Numbered from the stretch's first letter, positions 46,326-57,963 are shown. The stretch is 64,000 nt of DNA from Endomychus coccineus (GCA_958510875.1 OY294067.1:140264346-140328345); one strand, 5' to 3'. Numbers and translations are program-made. The notes: generated by a model not told the origin, from the letters alone.

Positions 46326-47015
46326 AGATATTTTAACGGAACCTAATTTAAAAATTAACTTCAAACCTCAAAATAGATTATCCCATTTTTGTTCAATGCT
46401 GAAGATAAAACAAATAAGTTTAATAAATCTTATGTGAATGAATCAACTTGTTCAGAGTGTGATAACTTCAACAACTTCTTTTTAGAACTTGTCGTAATAT
46501 AGGAATTAGATATAAGGAACGTTTTCAATCTTTTAGACTTAATAAAACAGATTCATCTTTCTCTAACCATATTTTAGAAACAATGCACACTTCTCCAAAA
46601 TTAAATGAATTCAGAATTTCAGATAACCAGAGTAGAGGTTCCAAATTGAATGCCCTAGAAATTTCCAAAGGTATTAAAAATAATGACAATAAAATTCAAA
46701 ACGATCAATTAGACTTATACTACAGCATTCTGTTTGATGTCTTGATAACATAAAATTTCCCATTATCCTCTTGTGCCTTTTTAGTATACCTCCACATTAA
46801 AATTTCTTAATCACAATATTAACTCTACCTCATTATCGAATTTCAATTATACTATTCTACCAATGTATTTCCCCGAACGGAACCCCACTTGTTACCTGTG
46901 TCTTAAATTGTACCATAAACAGCCAAATTATGAATAGTTTCATACTTTAGTATCGCTTGAAGATGACACGCTAGTGTCGAAACTGTAGTCACGATTTGTT
47001 TCTATAATATATGTG
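46326..47015 (+). mobile_element. PLE-B copy 3, right half of head-to-head pair
   Basis: Plus strand: a short RT end (NFKPQNRLSH-like), endonuclease pieces in several frames (RSIRLILQHS region near 46700), 3' UTR and ribozyme to about 47015. It mirrors 45690-46325 and is somewhat more complete. All frames are broken. Confidence 0.8.
46952..46995 (+). ncRNA. Hammerhead-like motif, PLE-B copy 3
   Basis: AUCG (46952-46955) pairs with CGAU (46992-46995). CUUGAAGA stands at 46956-46963, with an extra U relative to CUGAAGA. Helix II is GACAC/GUGUC with loop GCUA. GAA-AC-UGUA-GU-C (46979-46990) follows, giving an intramolecular 2-bp helix III with a four-base loop, unlike the self-complementary type of PLE-A, C and D. 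Confidence 0.6.
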
Positions 47016-49556
47016 ATAAAAATCAAAGTTTAAGTGCTTTATTTCTTCATATTAAACTCACAATGCTTGATGTAAACGAGTCAATGAAGTACATACGTAA
47101 TTTGAGATATAACTGCATTTTCGTTCTCTGAATATTTGAATGCATTTGCTCACCGTTTGCAACAAAACTATGAAATTCACTATATTTGTTTCAAGATCAT
47201 CTAAATTTTTATAGAACAAGACGTATTCAAATGTAATACCAAAGTATGAAATCATCGATTTTGCCATCTACAACCACTCATCAGGGTTTCACGGAACATT
47301 CATTAAAGCTGTTTAGTTAATTTAACACATTCTGAAATATCAGTTGGCAGGTTCACTATACGATGGAAAACATACATTGATTTGTGATGATTTCAATGTT
47401 GCTAACAATGGTTAGCAACTGAAGAACAATAACACCAATGAATACTGAATACCAACCCTATTTCAAAAATTGTGTATAAATAAGTTTTTCCAGATGCGAA
47501 TATTATAATAAAACACACAAACATATTTTCAGAAGGTTAAACGTTGAGTTAAACTTATAACGTGAAATGCCTCAAACAATTGATAAATATGGAAGCACAG
47601 TGCACAAAAGTACTTAAAACATGTGGGACTATAATTATACTGCTGAATTGCGGTAGACATACATAAAAATTCGAAAGAAGCAAAGATATAATATAGAAAC
47701 TGGTATTAAGGACGGAATTGAATCATTCAAAATCTTGAAAATAGGAGAGGTTATATTTTCTGGTCAGAAACAATAATAAAAATATCAGAAAAATTTTTAA
47801 TTAAGGAAGTATACATATGATTTCATTCGAAAGACACAAGACAATGTACTAGCATTCACACCTACATTATCAAAATCATTGTATCAAATAACTAAATGCT
47901 CTTTGGAAATAAACTCTCAAAAAATATTCAAGATAGTAAGTACATGACTGACAATTAGACAATGTGAGACCGAAGAGAAAAAAATACATAGAAATAATAT
48001 TATTTGCTTTCTGGTAGGACAAGCAGTGCATATAATACCACCGCAAATTTGGAAATCAACACAAGCTTATAAGAAAGCAGTAATAAAGATAATGATAGCA
48101 TGTTCTACTGAGGCTCTATTTCGAGAAACTTGTTCCATAACCGGATATTAAGAACTCTATTATTGGAGAGAACCTATGTTGTTGACAGAACTGTCAGATT
48201 GAAGCTTTAAACAGAAGGAAGCTCTAACAAAAAAAATACAGTCAGAAAGGAAATTGGATAAAAATTAAAGATAGCACCTAAAGAGTAAGAAGGAGTTCCC
48301 GTTTGCAAACACAGAGGGGGAAATAAAGATTAGATACAGAATATGAAAATAAATGAAATGTATGAATGATTTGGGCGTTTACATAGTGTAAAATAATTAT
48401 AAACTTTCTAAAGTTGGGGAATTGAACTCAAATTTATATATAAACTTGTAATTTCTAATTAATGCTGACAAAATGTTTCACCACACTGTATGCGTTCTCA
48501 AAGCTGGAACTGAATGTAAAATTCAGTTCTTTAATATCACAAATGAATCTTTATGTGGTACCACACTGTGGCATTCCGAAGCTAAAACTGAATGTAAAAT
48601 CTATTTATTTTATATTACAAATGAATCTTCATATGGTACAAATTCAGGTACAATGGTTTGTGTGGAAGTTTATTACATAATTGTCGACATGTGGTGAATT
48701 ATAGGTATCAATTTGGTCATTTCATATTACGTTATTATTGTTTTTTGAGATTTTTGAAATCTCTATCGATTCTATAATGATGAGTTTATGTATGTGCTTT
48801 TTGAATAAGTAAAATATCATGATTAAGGGTGATATTGTGATCTTGCCATATCTGATTCGCGTGATTCGGATTATCATTGTAGACACAATACATAATGTGT
48901 ATAGATTATTTGTTTGTTTGGACGCGACGTCTTTATTTTGTTTAATGAGAAATTGAGATATTTGTTGTGAGTGTTTACATAAATAAATGAGACATGCTAC
49001 ATACGATTCGGTATTATTATTAATCTGTGGATAAGTTTATTTCGAAATATTTTATTTATTATCTTGACATCATAATCGTTATTATCAACAATATCCATTA
49101 TTCTGTTTTATTCTGAATGGAAATCATCTTTATTCAGTGATATTTTAACTAATCTATGTATCATATGTTGCTAACTTATGTGATTGCGGGTGTAACGAGG
49201 TGTTTTTGTATGGTGGTACGTGATCTGTGCAAGTTTCTGATAAATAGCAGGAGAATTATTATCATTTCCACGTGAAATGGTCAGATCTAAGGGAGAGGAG
49301 GTGTTGTTTTCTATTATCTTGTACACAGCACAAGATTTATTCTCAGATTAATGATAATAATACCAAATCTAATTTCGTATGTGTAACATGTTGAAGTAAA
49401 CACTGACAAGAAATATCTCAATTTCTTAAAATACAAAATAAAAAAGTTCAAGATCACAATTTAACTCGATATTTTAGAATCAATAGAAATTTGAAAACAT
49501 TATAAAAATTGTAGTAACATAATATTAAAACGCCTAATAGATACAAATTCAACAAA
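47016..49556. other. No clear gene; possible very old LINE remnant at 47700-48300
   Basis: Translation near 48020-48250 gives text loosely like the post-RT region of R1-type LINEs (IACSTEALFRETCSITGY and then a long charged helix), but the match is weak. Elsewhere I see only AT-rich sequence and one short tandem duplication at 48480-48645. Confidence 0.25.
48480..48645. repeat. Two tandem copies of an about 80-bp unit
   Basis: Each copy contains CACACTGT, GAACTGAATGTAAAAT or AAACTGAATGTAAAAT, then AT.ACAAATGAATCTT.ATAT/GTGGTA. They are about 85 percent alike by eye. The function is unknown. Confidence 0.8.
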
Positions 49557-49930
49557 TTCCCACCTAGACCAATGTTTACCCTCATTCCTAAGTGTGTTCT
49601 ATATTCAGATTGATTTGTGATATTCTAGAATGTTCAACTTCTTAGCTTCGAAAATGACATGATGTAGTGAAACATTAACAATTAAAAAGTAAGTGTTACA
49701 AATTTTCCTGTAAATTTGAGTTTAATTAAACTATAGAACGTTTAAAATATAATACTTTCGAAACAAAGACAAGGGAGTAATACATTTTTAGTTCCAAGTT
49801 GATGGAAGGGTTCAAATCTACTTCGGACGATACATAGGCCGAAGAGTGAGAGATTACCTCATTTTGAAGAATTTCATTGATGGCGATATGCAATCCTCAT
49901 GCAAATTAGAGCATTTCAGGAAAATAAAAT
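49557..49930. repeat. Dispersed repeat T, copy 1
   Basis: The same sequence as the insert at 53776-54144: it starts TTCCCACCTAGACC and ends TTTCAGGAAAATAAAATT. It has about 20 bp extra around GACGATACATAGGCCGAAG. No flanking duplication is visible here. Confidence 0.85.
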
Positions 49931-52900
49931 TTTAGAGTACCTGTAGTTTTTTCCTAGTAGTTGACATAAATCAATCCTCATTTTATCATATTTGCCCACG
50001 AGAAGCGATTGAACAATTCTATTTTATTCTTCTATTACTTGAGATATGTGTGTTATGTATTGTTATACTACATAAATACAAAATAAATGCATGTTTCAGA
50101 AATTTACATGTATTTATCTCTAATTCTCTGAATTTAAGTAGACTATAATAATAAAGATAAATCATGAATATTCAATGATTGAACGTTTTCAAGATTGTAA
50201 ATTTGATGCTTCAGAGTTTATAGTTTTATTAAACAGTTCTTGGAATTGCAATAAGAGAATCGACAAAATTGTTACAGCAAAACAAAGACCCACTACAGTT
50301 GTTACTCGTTTAATGGACTCGACATTTTAACCAAGTGCAATTGAAATACTTTCGAGATTGTTTCATAATGCCGTCTGCCTGACAAATGCCATGACATAAG
50401 CGTGCCAATTTATTCTTTAACATAATTCTGATTTATAATGAGATAAGTATCGATGACTACATGCTTCCCGTTGTTTCAAAGATTACTCTCGTGCCAGTAA
50501 AATAACTATTTATCACTATAGACTAGAGTTAGGAATTTAACCGCCTTACACAACAATAATAAATATACAGGGAGTGCCTAAACGGTGAACTCTCCTGTGA
50601 CTATAAATTTATACGTTTTCAGCTAATTTATTTCCGTCTACTTGGTATATTAGAAATAGGTCAAAACTATGAAGGTATTAGCCTGACTATAAGATTTATG
50701 AGTTTTTCTCTAATGAATTCACAACAATGGAATATGGTGGTAACCTTAAAATTATATCAATACCTACCAATGTATAGAGTATAATTCGGGAAACTCAAAT
50801 TGTCTAATACCTATTGATATTCTGGGCCTCCTAACTAAATACTGGAGGAATAATTAAAACTTGAACTGGATTATTCGATGATTCTCACAATGTTAATCGG
50901 TAATAATAATACATCAAAGTACTATGCGGTTGACTACAACTTGAGACATGACCATGTCATATTTTTTTCAATGAGAATAATGAGGATCTCTGAGTGTATG
51001 ATCAGCTTTCAGAAACTAAGATATAAAGTTTGATCATAAGCTTTATCAGCGGAGTGGATTAATTGTCGAACCATTGACGACATTATAGTCGATTTTCAGG
51101 TTGAGTGTAATGAACCAGTGTATTGAGATTTAATTCCAGAACAATGGAGATAGTATGAGCGTATTAAGTAAAACGAATTCAAGAATATAGGAGAACCACC
51201 TAAAAATATAAATCCATTCCATTGGTTGAATATATCCAGTATTTATTCATATATTACTTACCTATCCGATGAGTATAGATCACTGCGTATAATACGATAG
51301 TACATGGTGTTAATACGGAATTGACCAATTCAACCCACATACAGTGTGTTCAAAATAAGAATCACGAAGATATTGAAAACTGTTACAGTTTCCGAGTGCC
51401 ATTCTCATGGAAGTATAAAATTCCAATATTACTTTTGATTTTCAAGTAATTTTTGGAAAAACCTAATTTGTTATGTTCCTGTTTTATTTTCCTACTGTTA
51501 CCGTGAGAGATGGAACAAGGGAAATACACTTCTTCACAGCAACTTTTTGTAATCATTCTTGAGGTAATGTCAATTTTCATATTCGACATTTCGTTTTTCA
51601 TCAACTGTCACCAAATTTTTTATGAAGGTTTTTTAAATACAAATGTATGAGGTACTTTTCATTCTACACTCCTTAATGTATCACATGAGATGGTTCGATT
51701 ACGTTTCGGATCAGCTCCAGCACTGATCGAGATTTTTTCTAATATTAGTGAAACTGGGCAGCATAATGCAAGGATAATTAAAAGTTGGAGTTAACATGTT
51801 TGCAATAATTGTTGAAACAAAAACAAACAATGAACGAAAGATTCATTTTGAAATGTAGACTTTCCCGGACAGCTAATGTCTAAAAGTTTGTGTTTTTTAG
51901 CTGAATTCGGCGTCGGCAGCCCTTAGGCTTAGACTACAAACAACTGATTCTCTTAGTTCTGCAGCGGTATTTGATGTGTGAAAATTTCAAGATACACAGT
52001 TCACTGCCTTTGTTCCGGTGGTTGTTTCTGCACTGTTACTTGACCTCGCCTTAGTGTGATAATGTGTAGAATTATCAAGGATGGGTTTCCAAATGTTGAG
52101 AAGTTAATATCCAGAGACACGGCTTTCATTATTTTGATGAGTGCTGGAAGTGATCCGATACGTAATCAAACCATCACATATGTAAAACTTCACACTTTTG
52201 TATTGAAAAAAAGGAGATGATGGTTGATTGAAAATGAAACGTCGGATATCAAAACTGACATCACAATAAGAGAGCTTATAAGAAGTTGCATAATAGAATT
52301 TTTTTTTGGTCCATCAATCAAAACACGAGAAAAAATATAGAATAGAATAAACTGTTCACACCCCTTCCTTTCTCTAAAAAAACAGGAAAAGGAAAATAGC
52401 AAATATACCTTGAATTGTAACTAGAAATAATCAAAATATTTTGATTATTAAAAATAGTTTGTTATTTACACGTAATTAATAGTATATCTTATAATAACTA
52501 TATACCAATAAGTATTTTCGCAACACTCGAAATTAACATTTTGATTTTCTCGTGCACTCCCCCGCTTCGCGGGGGCGTTATTTACGCCACTCTACTTCCA
52601 TATGAATGCATATCCGATACTCTCATGATAGACTTCCTCATCTTGGACATACTGTACATGGGATAAAATGGTAAATTCTGGATTGAAACCACGTACTATC
52701 GTATTGTACGTCATTTTGCATATGATCAGTCTGTACTATATTGATGAATGAAAAAACATGAAATCGTCCATATATAGGTCGACTGAATACGGTTTCCATG
52801 ATTTGGTTGATCCAGAACCATGTTCATATTTTTCATAAATTTACACGGATAAACATGTTTGCAGTCAATTTTTTAAAGGCTTTTGAGAATTCTCTAGTGG

Positions 52901-53069
52901 AATTGAATGATTTTAGATTATAATTATATCATTTCTCTTATTATGTAAGCAATGATATTAGATATTGTAGATATAGCGGGCATATAGTAAAAATAAGATG
53001 GAAAACTAGTTCGTTTGCTTCCCATTTCCATATGTATAAAATTGAGAAGGATTATACTGTAAAGGTCGG
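49931..53069. other. No gene seen
   Basis: AT-rich. A mariner-like start TACAGGGAGTGCC near 50570 has no matching opposite end. A GC-rich 7-bp hairpin lies at 52559-52575. Short frames at 51383-51604 and 52190-52402 are unrecognised. Confidence 0.4.
52559..52575. other. GC-rich hairpin in AT-rich sequence
   Basis: CCCCCGC-TTC-GCGGGGG forms a perfect 7-bp stem with a three-base loop. Similar GGGG/CCCC hairpins occur at 59633-59970. It is possibly the terminal hairpin of a rolling-circle or other repeat, but no termini were found. Confidence 0.5.
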
Positions 53070-54730
53070 TGCACCATTGGGAAACTTTGACCATTAACGC
53101 ATCACTACGACCAGTCCTTATATGACTCCACGAACCAATCCACTCCACGCACAGTTTGGCATTACAACTACGACTGGGACAGTCTTCGCATGTTTTCAAC
53201 AGAGTTTCCTTGGAGAATAGTATGTTTTAAATCTGATGACCCAACGCAATGTGCCACAGAGATCTCAAATTTTACCAGGCTAGGAATGGAAACTCACATT
53301 CCTCATACCAACAAATCACTGTCATCTGGTGAAGGATGGTTTAATAAAATTTGTTCCAGGACAGTAGCTCCAAAACAAACAGCATCCATGTCTTGAGATC
53401 AAAACAAAATATGTCGAAGCCAGAAATATGTGCAATGGAGCAATATACGCTTCGAAAGAGGCATATAATGTCAAAACAGAGGAGCTTTTCGACTGCTCGA
53501 ATGACTCCCATTTCCACAGCAATTGGTGAGAATTTCACTTCCAGTTCATTTAATCCCCTAGCCAAACATGATGGGACACTGGCTACTACACCACAGGAAA
53601 AGGCCATTCTTTTCGCTGAAATATTTACAGCATATTTCACTTTAGATGCACAAGGGAAGGACCCTCCTAATATCGCTGCCATCGATAGCGGTATGCCTAA
53701 AATTGTCTCTCGTCAGCTGGAAATTAGGCGCATTCCGCTTGATCTCTATACCAAAAGTCTATGGGGCCAGACGAATTCCCACCTAGACCAATGTTTACCC
53801 TCATTCCTAAGTGTGTTCTATATTCAGATTGATTTGTAATATTCTAGAATATTCAGCTTCTTAGCTTCGAAAATGACATGATGTAGTAAAACATTAACAA
53901 TTAATAAGTAAATGTTGCAAATTTTTCTGTAAATTTGAGTTTATTAACCTATAGAACGTTCAAAATATAATACTTTCGAAACAAAGACAAGGGAGTAATA
54001 CATTTTAAGTTCCAAGTTTTTGAAAGGAACTGATGGAAGGGTTCAAATCTACTTCGGAGGAGTGAGAGATTACCTCATTTTGAAGAATTTCATTGCTGGC
54101 GATATGCAATCCTCATGCAAATTGGAGCATTTCAGGAAAATAAAATTCCGCTTGATCTCTATACCAAAAGTCTATGGGGCCAGACGAAATTCCACATGTC
54201 ATTCTCAAGGAATGTGAGCCAGTTTTCAGTTGTTGACCCTTTCATACAAACTTGGTGTGTTTCCTTCCAGCTAAAAAACAGCTAGAGTCCAACCCATCCC
54301 TTAAAATAGGAGATAAAACTACTCCTAATAATTATAGACCATTGTACTATTATCTGTAGAAAGCAGCAGCTCCTCATATTCTACAGGGCACAGATTCGAC
54401 CTGTCCTGAAGTACTGCTCAAACGTTTGGACTCTGGTTCCCAAACATATGCTGAACCACCACGGGGATTCCAGATAGGCGGTCTAGACGAACTCAAACTA
54501 GTCACTCCTTCATTGTCAAACTCGAGACATGCTGAACTTCTTCTTGCCAGACTTCATTTTTTATCGAACAGCGAAGTTGTGGAACTCTTTACCTAGTGAG
54601 GTCTTTCCCTATAGCTATAACCTTCTAACCTTCAAGAAATATATGAATTCCTATCTCCTCTCCCTACATTCCACTACTAGCTCACACGATATTCTTCAAA
54701 CATTATAGGTTTCCCTCCCGTGTAGTCAAA
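53070..54730 (+). pseudogene. LINE-1x pol remnant split by repeat T
   Basis: It covers the segment between endonuclease and RT. ISNFTRLGMETHIPHTNKSL then GEGWFNKICSRTVA (the 'WFN..C..A...K' linker) lie at 53238-53396. NPLAKHDGTLATTPQEKAIL, FAEIFTAYFTLDAQGKDPPN and MPKIVSRQLEIRRI lie to 53730. The 369-bp insert follows, then HVILKECEPVFSC-like RT sequence from 54190 and a C-terminal ARLHFLSNSEVVELFT near 54545-54595. The preserved open frame 53351-53839 runs into the insert. Stops and frameshifts are frequent. Wording matches 31490-33000, so both are one family. Confidence 0.75.
53776..54144. mobile_element. Repeat T, copy 2, flanked by a 44-bp direct duplication
   Basis: A 369-bp insert lies in LINE-1x. 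The LINE bases 53732-53775 (ATTCCGCTTGATCTCTATAC onward) are repeated exactly at 54145-54188, so the insert is bounded by a 44-bp target duplication. It ends in an A-rich AAAATAAA. No protein is encoded; an open 65-codon frame at 54020-54217 crosses the boundary and is not meaningful. It may be a SINE-like retroposon. Confidence 0.75.
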
Positions 54731-55049
54731 GTTAAAAAATATACCATATTATTTGATAAAATTATAATATGAGATCATAATATGTATAGGAAATTCATTT
54801 TGTAACTTTCTAAAGTTGGACAATGAAACTCAAATTTATATAAAAACTGACATTCTGTTATAGGGTCTGATTTTAATTCTATAAATTTTGTTGGGTCTGG
54901 AAATTAAACAATTTTACCTAATGGGCTTATTCATCGCAATATATTTTTGAATCCCGTTTCATGAATTAATTTATCTATTTTAATTCCTGGATTCACAAAA
55001 TTGCTGGAGTTAATTTAGTGGACATTCAGACAACTATTAAGCACAAGTA

Positions 55050-55165
55050 TGTTTTCTCCGAATATGAGATGAACATGCATCTTCAACAACCTTCTCTATA
55101 TGCCTTATTACAAATTCACAAAAACAATAATCCCGTTCAATCTACTAAGGCACATAAATGAATGT
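55050..55165 (+). pseudogene. PLE-F reverse transcriptase fragment
   Basis: MNMHLQQPSLYALLQIHKNN followed by NPVQS corresponds to the PLE RT segment usually read as LYGLPKIHK.N.PLRPIVS. It is interrupted by the inverted repeat at 55131-55237. Together with the ribozyme relic at 55398-55435, it is the debris of a further PLE family. Confidence 0.5.
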
Positions 55166-55237
55166 TGTGGAAATGAAATTTTTTTCATTTCCACAACTGA
55201 TTTCATTCATTTATGTGCCTTAGTAGATTGAACGGGA
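55131..55237. repeat. Imperfect hairpin with about 50-bp arms
   Basis: The left arm starts TCCCGTTCAATCTACTAAGG. The right arm is its complement and ends CCTTAGTAGATTGAACGGGA. The centre is a T-run, and one 7-bp indel separates the arms. The left arm is readable as PLE RT coding, so the hairpin is a miniature head-to-head duplication. Confidence 0.85.
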
Positions 55238-55397
55238 TAAAATTCAAATAACTACAATATAAAAGTACAAATCTAGAATAATGTGCAGAATATCTCCTAA
55301 TTGGAAATCTAGGGAAAAGCTTACAAATAAAAATGTAGTGTTTTAACAAATCAATATACCAACACAGAATGAAATTTTAAGTTTTATATATTAAAGT

Positions 55398-55435
55398 TTT
55401 GAAAAAGGTGGAGATCCACCACCGAAACGTTAACA
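55398..55435 (+). ncRNA. Hammerhead-like relic, PLE-F
   Basis: UUUUGAAAAA (core position) is followed by helix II GGUGG/CCACC with loop AGAUCCA and then GAAACGUUAAC. The second half of the core is intact. The first half reads UUGAAAA instead of CUGANGA, so it is likely inactive. Confidence 0.5.
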
Positions 55436-55492
55436 TAGTAATTTTTCATTGAATACTGAACCTAAAACCCTATTAATTATCCAAAATTTGAA

Positions 55493-55514
55493 ATATATAT
55501 ATATATATATATAT
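55493..55514. repeat. (TA)n tract
   Basis: A short AT run directly at the 3' end of the left PLE-C copy. Confidence 0.9.
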
Positions 55515-56780
55515 GTTCTGCTTCAGGTTTCCGCGGGCGTTGTATGCTGTATTGGGTTGCCGGGATATACTCCGCGTTGTCGTAGATTGGTTTCGATAGA
55601 AACAGTTGATATGACGACGTTTCGGCACAATCTCATGTGCCATCTTCAGGTCTTCTCTTCAGGGCTGCTGCTCTGCTTCGAGTTAACTTGAAACTGATCT
55701 CCGTTGATCCTGTTGGTGTTTTATGTATCCTTGTTACATCTGGATGATTTTGCCGGTTTGATGCGTCTGATTGAGTTTGTTGGTCTGTTGCGTTCGAGCG
55801 ATTTTGTCGGTTCGTTGCGTTCGAGCGAGTTTGCCGGTCCGTTGAATTAGTCTGGTTGACTGTTCTCCTGGGTGGTTGAAGGGCTGGTTTCCAAGCAGTT
55901 GGTAATCTCTGTGTATCATCTCTTGTATTGAGATTTGAAGGTCGCTTCTCGATTTCGATAGCTTCTCTTATGATGCGTTTTCTTTTGTGTTCCAGGCTGG
56001 CTAGGACTCGGGTGTTGTCAAAATCGATTTCATGTGAAGTTTTTCTCACATGTTCGGCAAGTGATGATGTTGTTTCTTGCTTTGTGACTGCATTGCGGTG
56101 TTCTTCACGTCGAATGTTGATTCTTCTGTTAGTTTGTCCTATGTAGCTTCCTCCGCAATCTTTGCATGGTATTTCGTAGACCCCTTGTGTTTCCAGATTT
56201 ATTTTGGATTTAGCGTTAGGCAGTACTTGACCAATCTTTCTTGTCGTTTTGAAACTTGTCTCAATGTTGTGTTTTTTGAGAATTCTGCTGATCTTCTCTG
56301 TAGTACCTTTGACGTATGGCAGATGGGCTTTGGCGACAGGTTCTCCTTTTTCTTCTTCTGTGGTTCGATCTGTCTGGCGTCGTGGTCTTAGTGCTCGTCT
56401 GATATTGTCTTTTGAGAACCCGTTTTGTTGTAGCGTGGTTTGTATTGTCTGCATTTCTTGTTGTTTGTGGTCATTGTCGGTTAGTCGGTCTGATCTGGTT
56501 ATGAGTGTTTTTATTACGGATTGGAGTTGTGCTGGATGGTGATGTGACTGGGCGTTCAAGTAACGATTCGTGTGTGTTGGCTTCCTGTATATGGTGTGTC
56601 CTATTCTGCCGTTTGTCTTGCTCACAAGAACGTCTAGGAAGGGTAGTTGGTTGTCCTTCTCGATCTCCATTGTGAACTTGATTTTTTCGTGAATCCTGTT
56701 TATGTGGCTCAGAAATTTTGTCAGTGCGGCTTCTCCGTGAGTCCAGATAACAAACGTATCGTCTACGTATCGTCTACGTA
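55515..56780 (-). mobile_element. PLE-C copy 2, left half of near-identical head-to-head pair
   Basis: A minus-strand PLE truncated just before YVDD, with coding region, ribozyme and a 3' end that continues past the ribozyme into CCGGGATATACTCCGCG-complement and the unit-start motif GTTCTGCTTCAGG. It mirrors 56781-58050 almost perfectly. At the junction (56760-56781) the sequence CGTCTACGTAT/CGTCTACGTA is duplicated, a short templated filler. Confidence 0.95.
55613..55652 (-). ncRNA. Hammerhead ribozyme-like motif, PLE-C left copy
   Basis: Minus strand: GAC/GUC helix I, CUGAAGA, extra U, helix II GGCACA/UGUGCC with loop UGAGAU, then GAA-ACGU-C. The stop codon of the endonuclease frame (TGA) lies in the helix II loop, so the ribozyme overlaps the end of the coding region. 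Confidence 0.75.
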
Positions 56781-56782
56781 AC
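55633..56782 (-). CDS. PLE-C RT C-terminus plus GIY-YIG endonuclease (left copy)
   Basis: Open for about 383 codons from the junction to a stop at 55633. Counting from the in-frame ATG at 56805 (390 residues): YVDDTFVIW (RT motif C) at residues 13-21; thumb FTMEIEKDNQLPFLDVL at about 44-60; a long linker; then the endonuclease GVYEIPCKDCGGSYIGQTNR at 208-227, with CxxC before YIG, and R..EH at 233-236. After that come basic KRPSNLNTRDD and a Q/N/R-rich repeated tail, ending SRAAALKRRPEDGT. RT motifs A and B are missing, so no reverse transcription is possible, but the endonuclease domain looks intact. The ATG at 56805 lies in the oppositely oriented partner copy and is not a natural start. 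Whether it is expressed is unknown. Confidence 0.85.
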
Positions 56783-57963
56783 GAGCCATCCAAACAGCCA
56801 GCCAAAAACCAAAACTATGGCTACGATACGTAGACGATACGTTTGTTATCTGGACTCACGGAGAAGCCGCACTGACAAAATTTCTGAGCCACATAAACAG
56901 GATTCACGAAAAAATCAAGTTCACAATGGAGATCGAGAAAGACAACCAACTACCCTTCCTAGACGTTCTTGTGAGCAAGACAAACGGCAGAATAGGACAC
57001 ACCATATACAGGAAGCCAACACACACGAATCGTTACTTGAACGCCCAGTCACATCACCATCCAGCACAACTCCAATCCGTAATAAAAACACTCATAACCA
57101 GATCAGACCGACTAACCGACAATGACCACAAACAACAAGAAATGCAGACAATACAAACCACGCTACAACAAAACGGGTTCTCAAAAGACAATATCAGACG
57201 AGCACTAAGACCACGACGCCAGACAGATCGAACCACAGAAGAAGAAAAAGGAGAACCTATCGCCAAAGCCCATCTGCCATACGTCAAAGGTACTACAGAG
57301 AAGATCAGCAGAATTCTCAAAAAACACAACATTGAGACAAGTTTCAAAACGACAAGAAAGATTGGTCAAGTACTGCCTAACGCTAAATCCAAAATAAATC
57401 TGGAAACACAAGGGGTCTACGAAATACCATGCAAAGATTGCGGAGGAAGCTACATAGGACAAACTAACAGAAGAATCAACATTCGACGTGAAGAACACCG
57501 CAATGCAGTCGCAAAGCAAGAAACAACATCATCACTTGCCGAACATGTGAGAAAAACTTCACATGAAATCGATTTTGACAACACCCGAGTCCTAGCCAGC
57601 CTGGAACACAAAAGAAAACGCATCATAAGAGAAGCTATCGAAATCGAGAAGCGACCTTCAAATCTCAATACAAGAGATGATACACAGAGATTACCAACTG
57701 CTTGGAAACCAGCCCTTCAACCACCCAGGAGAACAGTCAACCAGACTAATTCAACGGACCGGCAAACTCGCTCGAACGCAACGAACCGACAAAATCGCTC
57801 GAACGCAACAGACCAACAAACTCAATCAGACGCATCAAACCGGCAAAATCATCCAGATGTAACAAGGATACATAAAACACCAACAGGATCAACGGAGATC
57901 AGTTTCAAGTTAACTCGAAGCAGAGCAGCAGCCCTGAAGAGAAGACCTGAAGATGGCACATGA
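56782..57963 (+). CDS. PLE-C RT C-terminus plus GIY-YIG endonuclease (right copy)
   Basis: Continuously open from the 5' junction (RAIQTASQKPKLWLRYVDDT) to the stop at 57961-57963, about 394 residues. The first ATG is at 56926 (345 residues from there). Domains are as in the left copy: YVDD, thumb, CxxC-GIY-YIG (GVYEIPCKDCGGSYIGQTNR), R..EH, and Q/N/R-rich tail. Between the arms I see only two amino-acid differences over the 345 residues (Ile for Val in GEP-I/V-AKA, Ala for Thr in HRNAV-A/T-KQ). The 5' truncation removes RT motifs A and B. The protein would be an endonuclease with an RT stub; expression is not shown. Confidence 0.85.
   Translation, partial: RAIQTASQKPKLWLRYVDDTFVIWTHGEAALTKFLSHINRIHEKIKFTMEIEKDNQLPFLDVLVSKTNGRIGHTIYRKPTHTNRYLNAQSHHHPAQLQSVIKTLITRSDRLTDNDHKQQEMQTIQTTLQQNGFSKDNIRRALRPRRQTDRTTEEEKGEPIAKAHLPYVKGTTEKISRILKKHNIETSFKTTRKIGQVLPNAKSKINLETQGVYEIPCKDCGGSYIGQTNRRINIRREEHRNAVAKQETTSSLAEHVRKTSHEIDFDNTRVLASLEHKRKRIIREAIEIEKRPSNLNTRDDTQRLPTAWKPALQPPRRTVNQTNSTDRQTRSNATNRQNRSNATDQQTQSDASNRQNHPDVTRIHKTPTGSTEISFKLTRSRAAALKRRPEDGT

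Noticed and set aside
47700..48300. Possible R1-type LINE remnant
   Set aside because: The resemblance to the post-RT region is weak and requires several frame changes. It is mentioned in the region note only.
50565..50590. TACAGGGAGTGCC as the end of a third mariner-type transposon
   Set aside because: No matching inverted end or transposase was found downstream or upstream.
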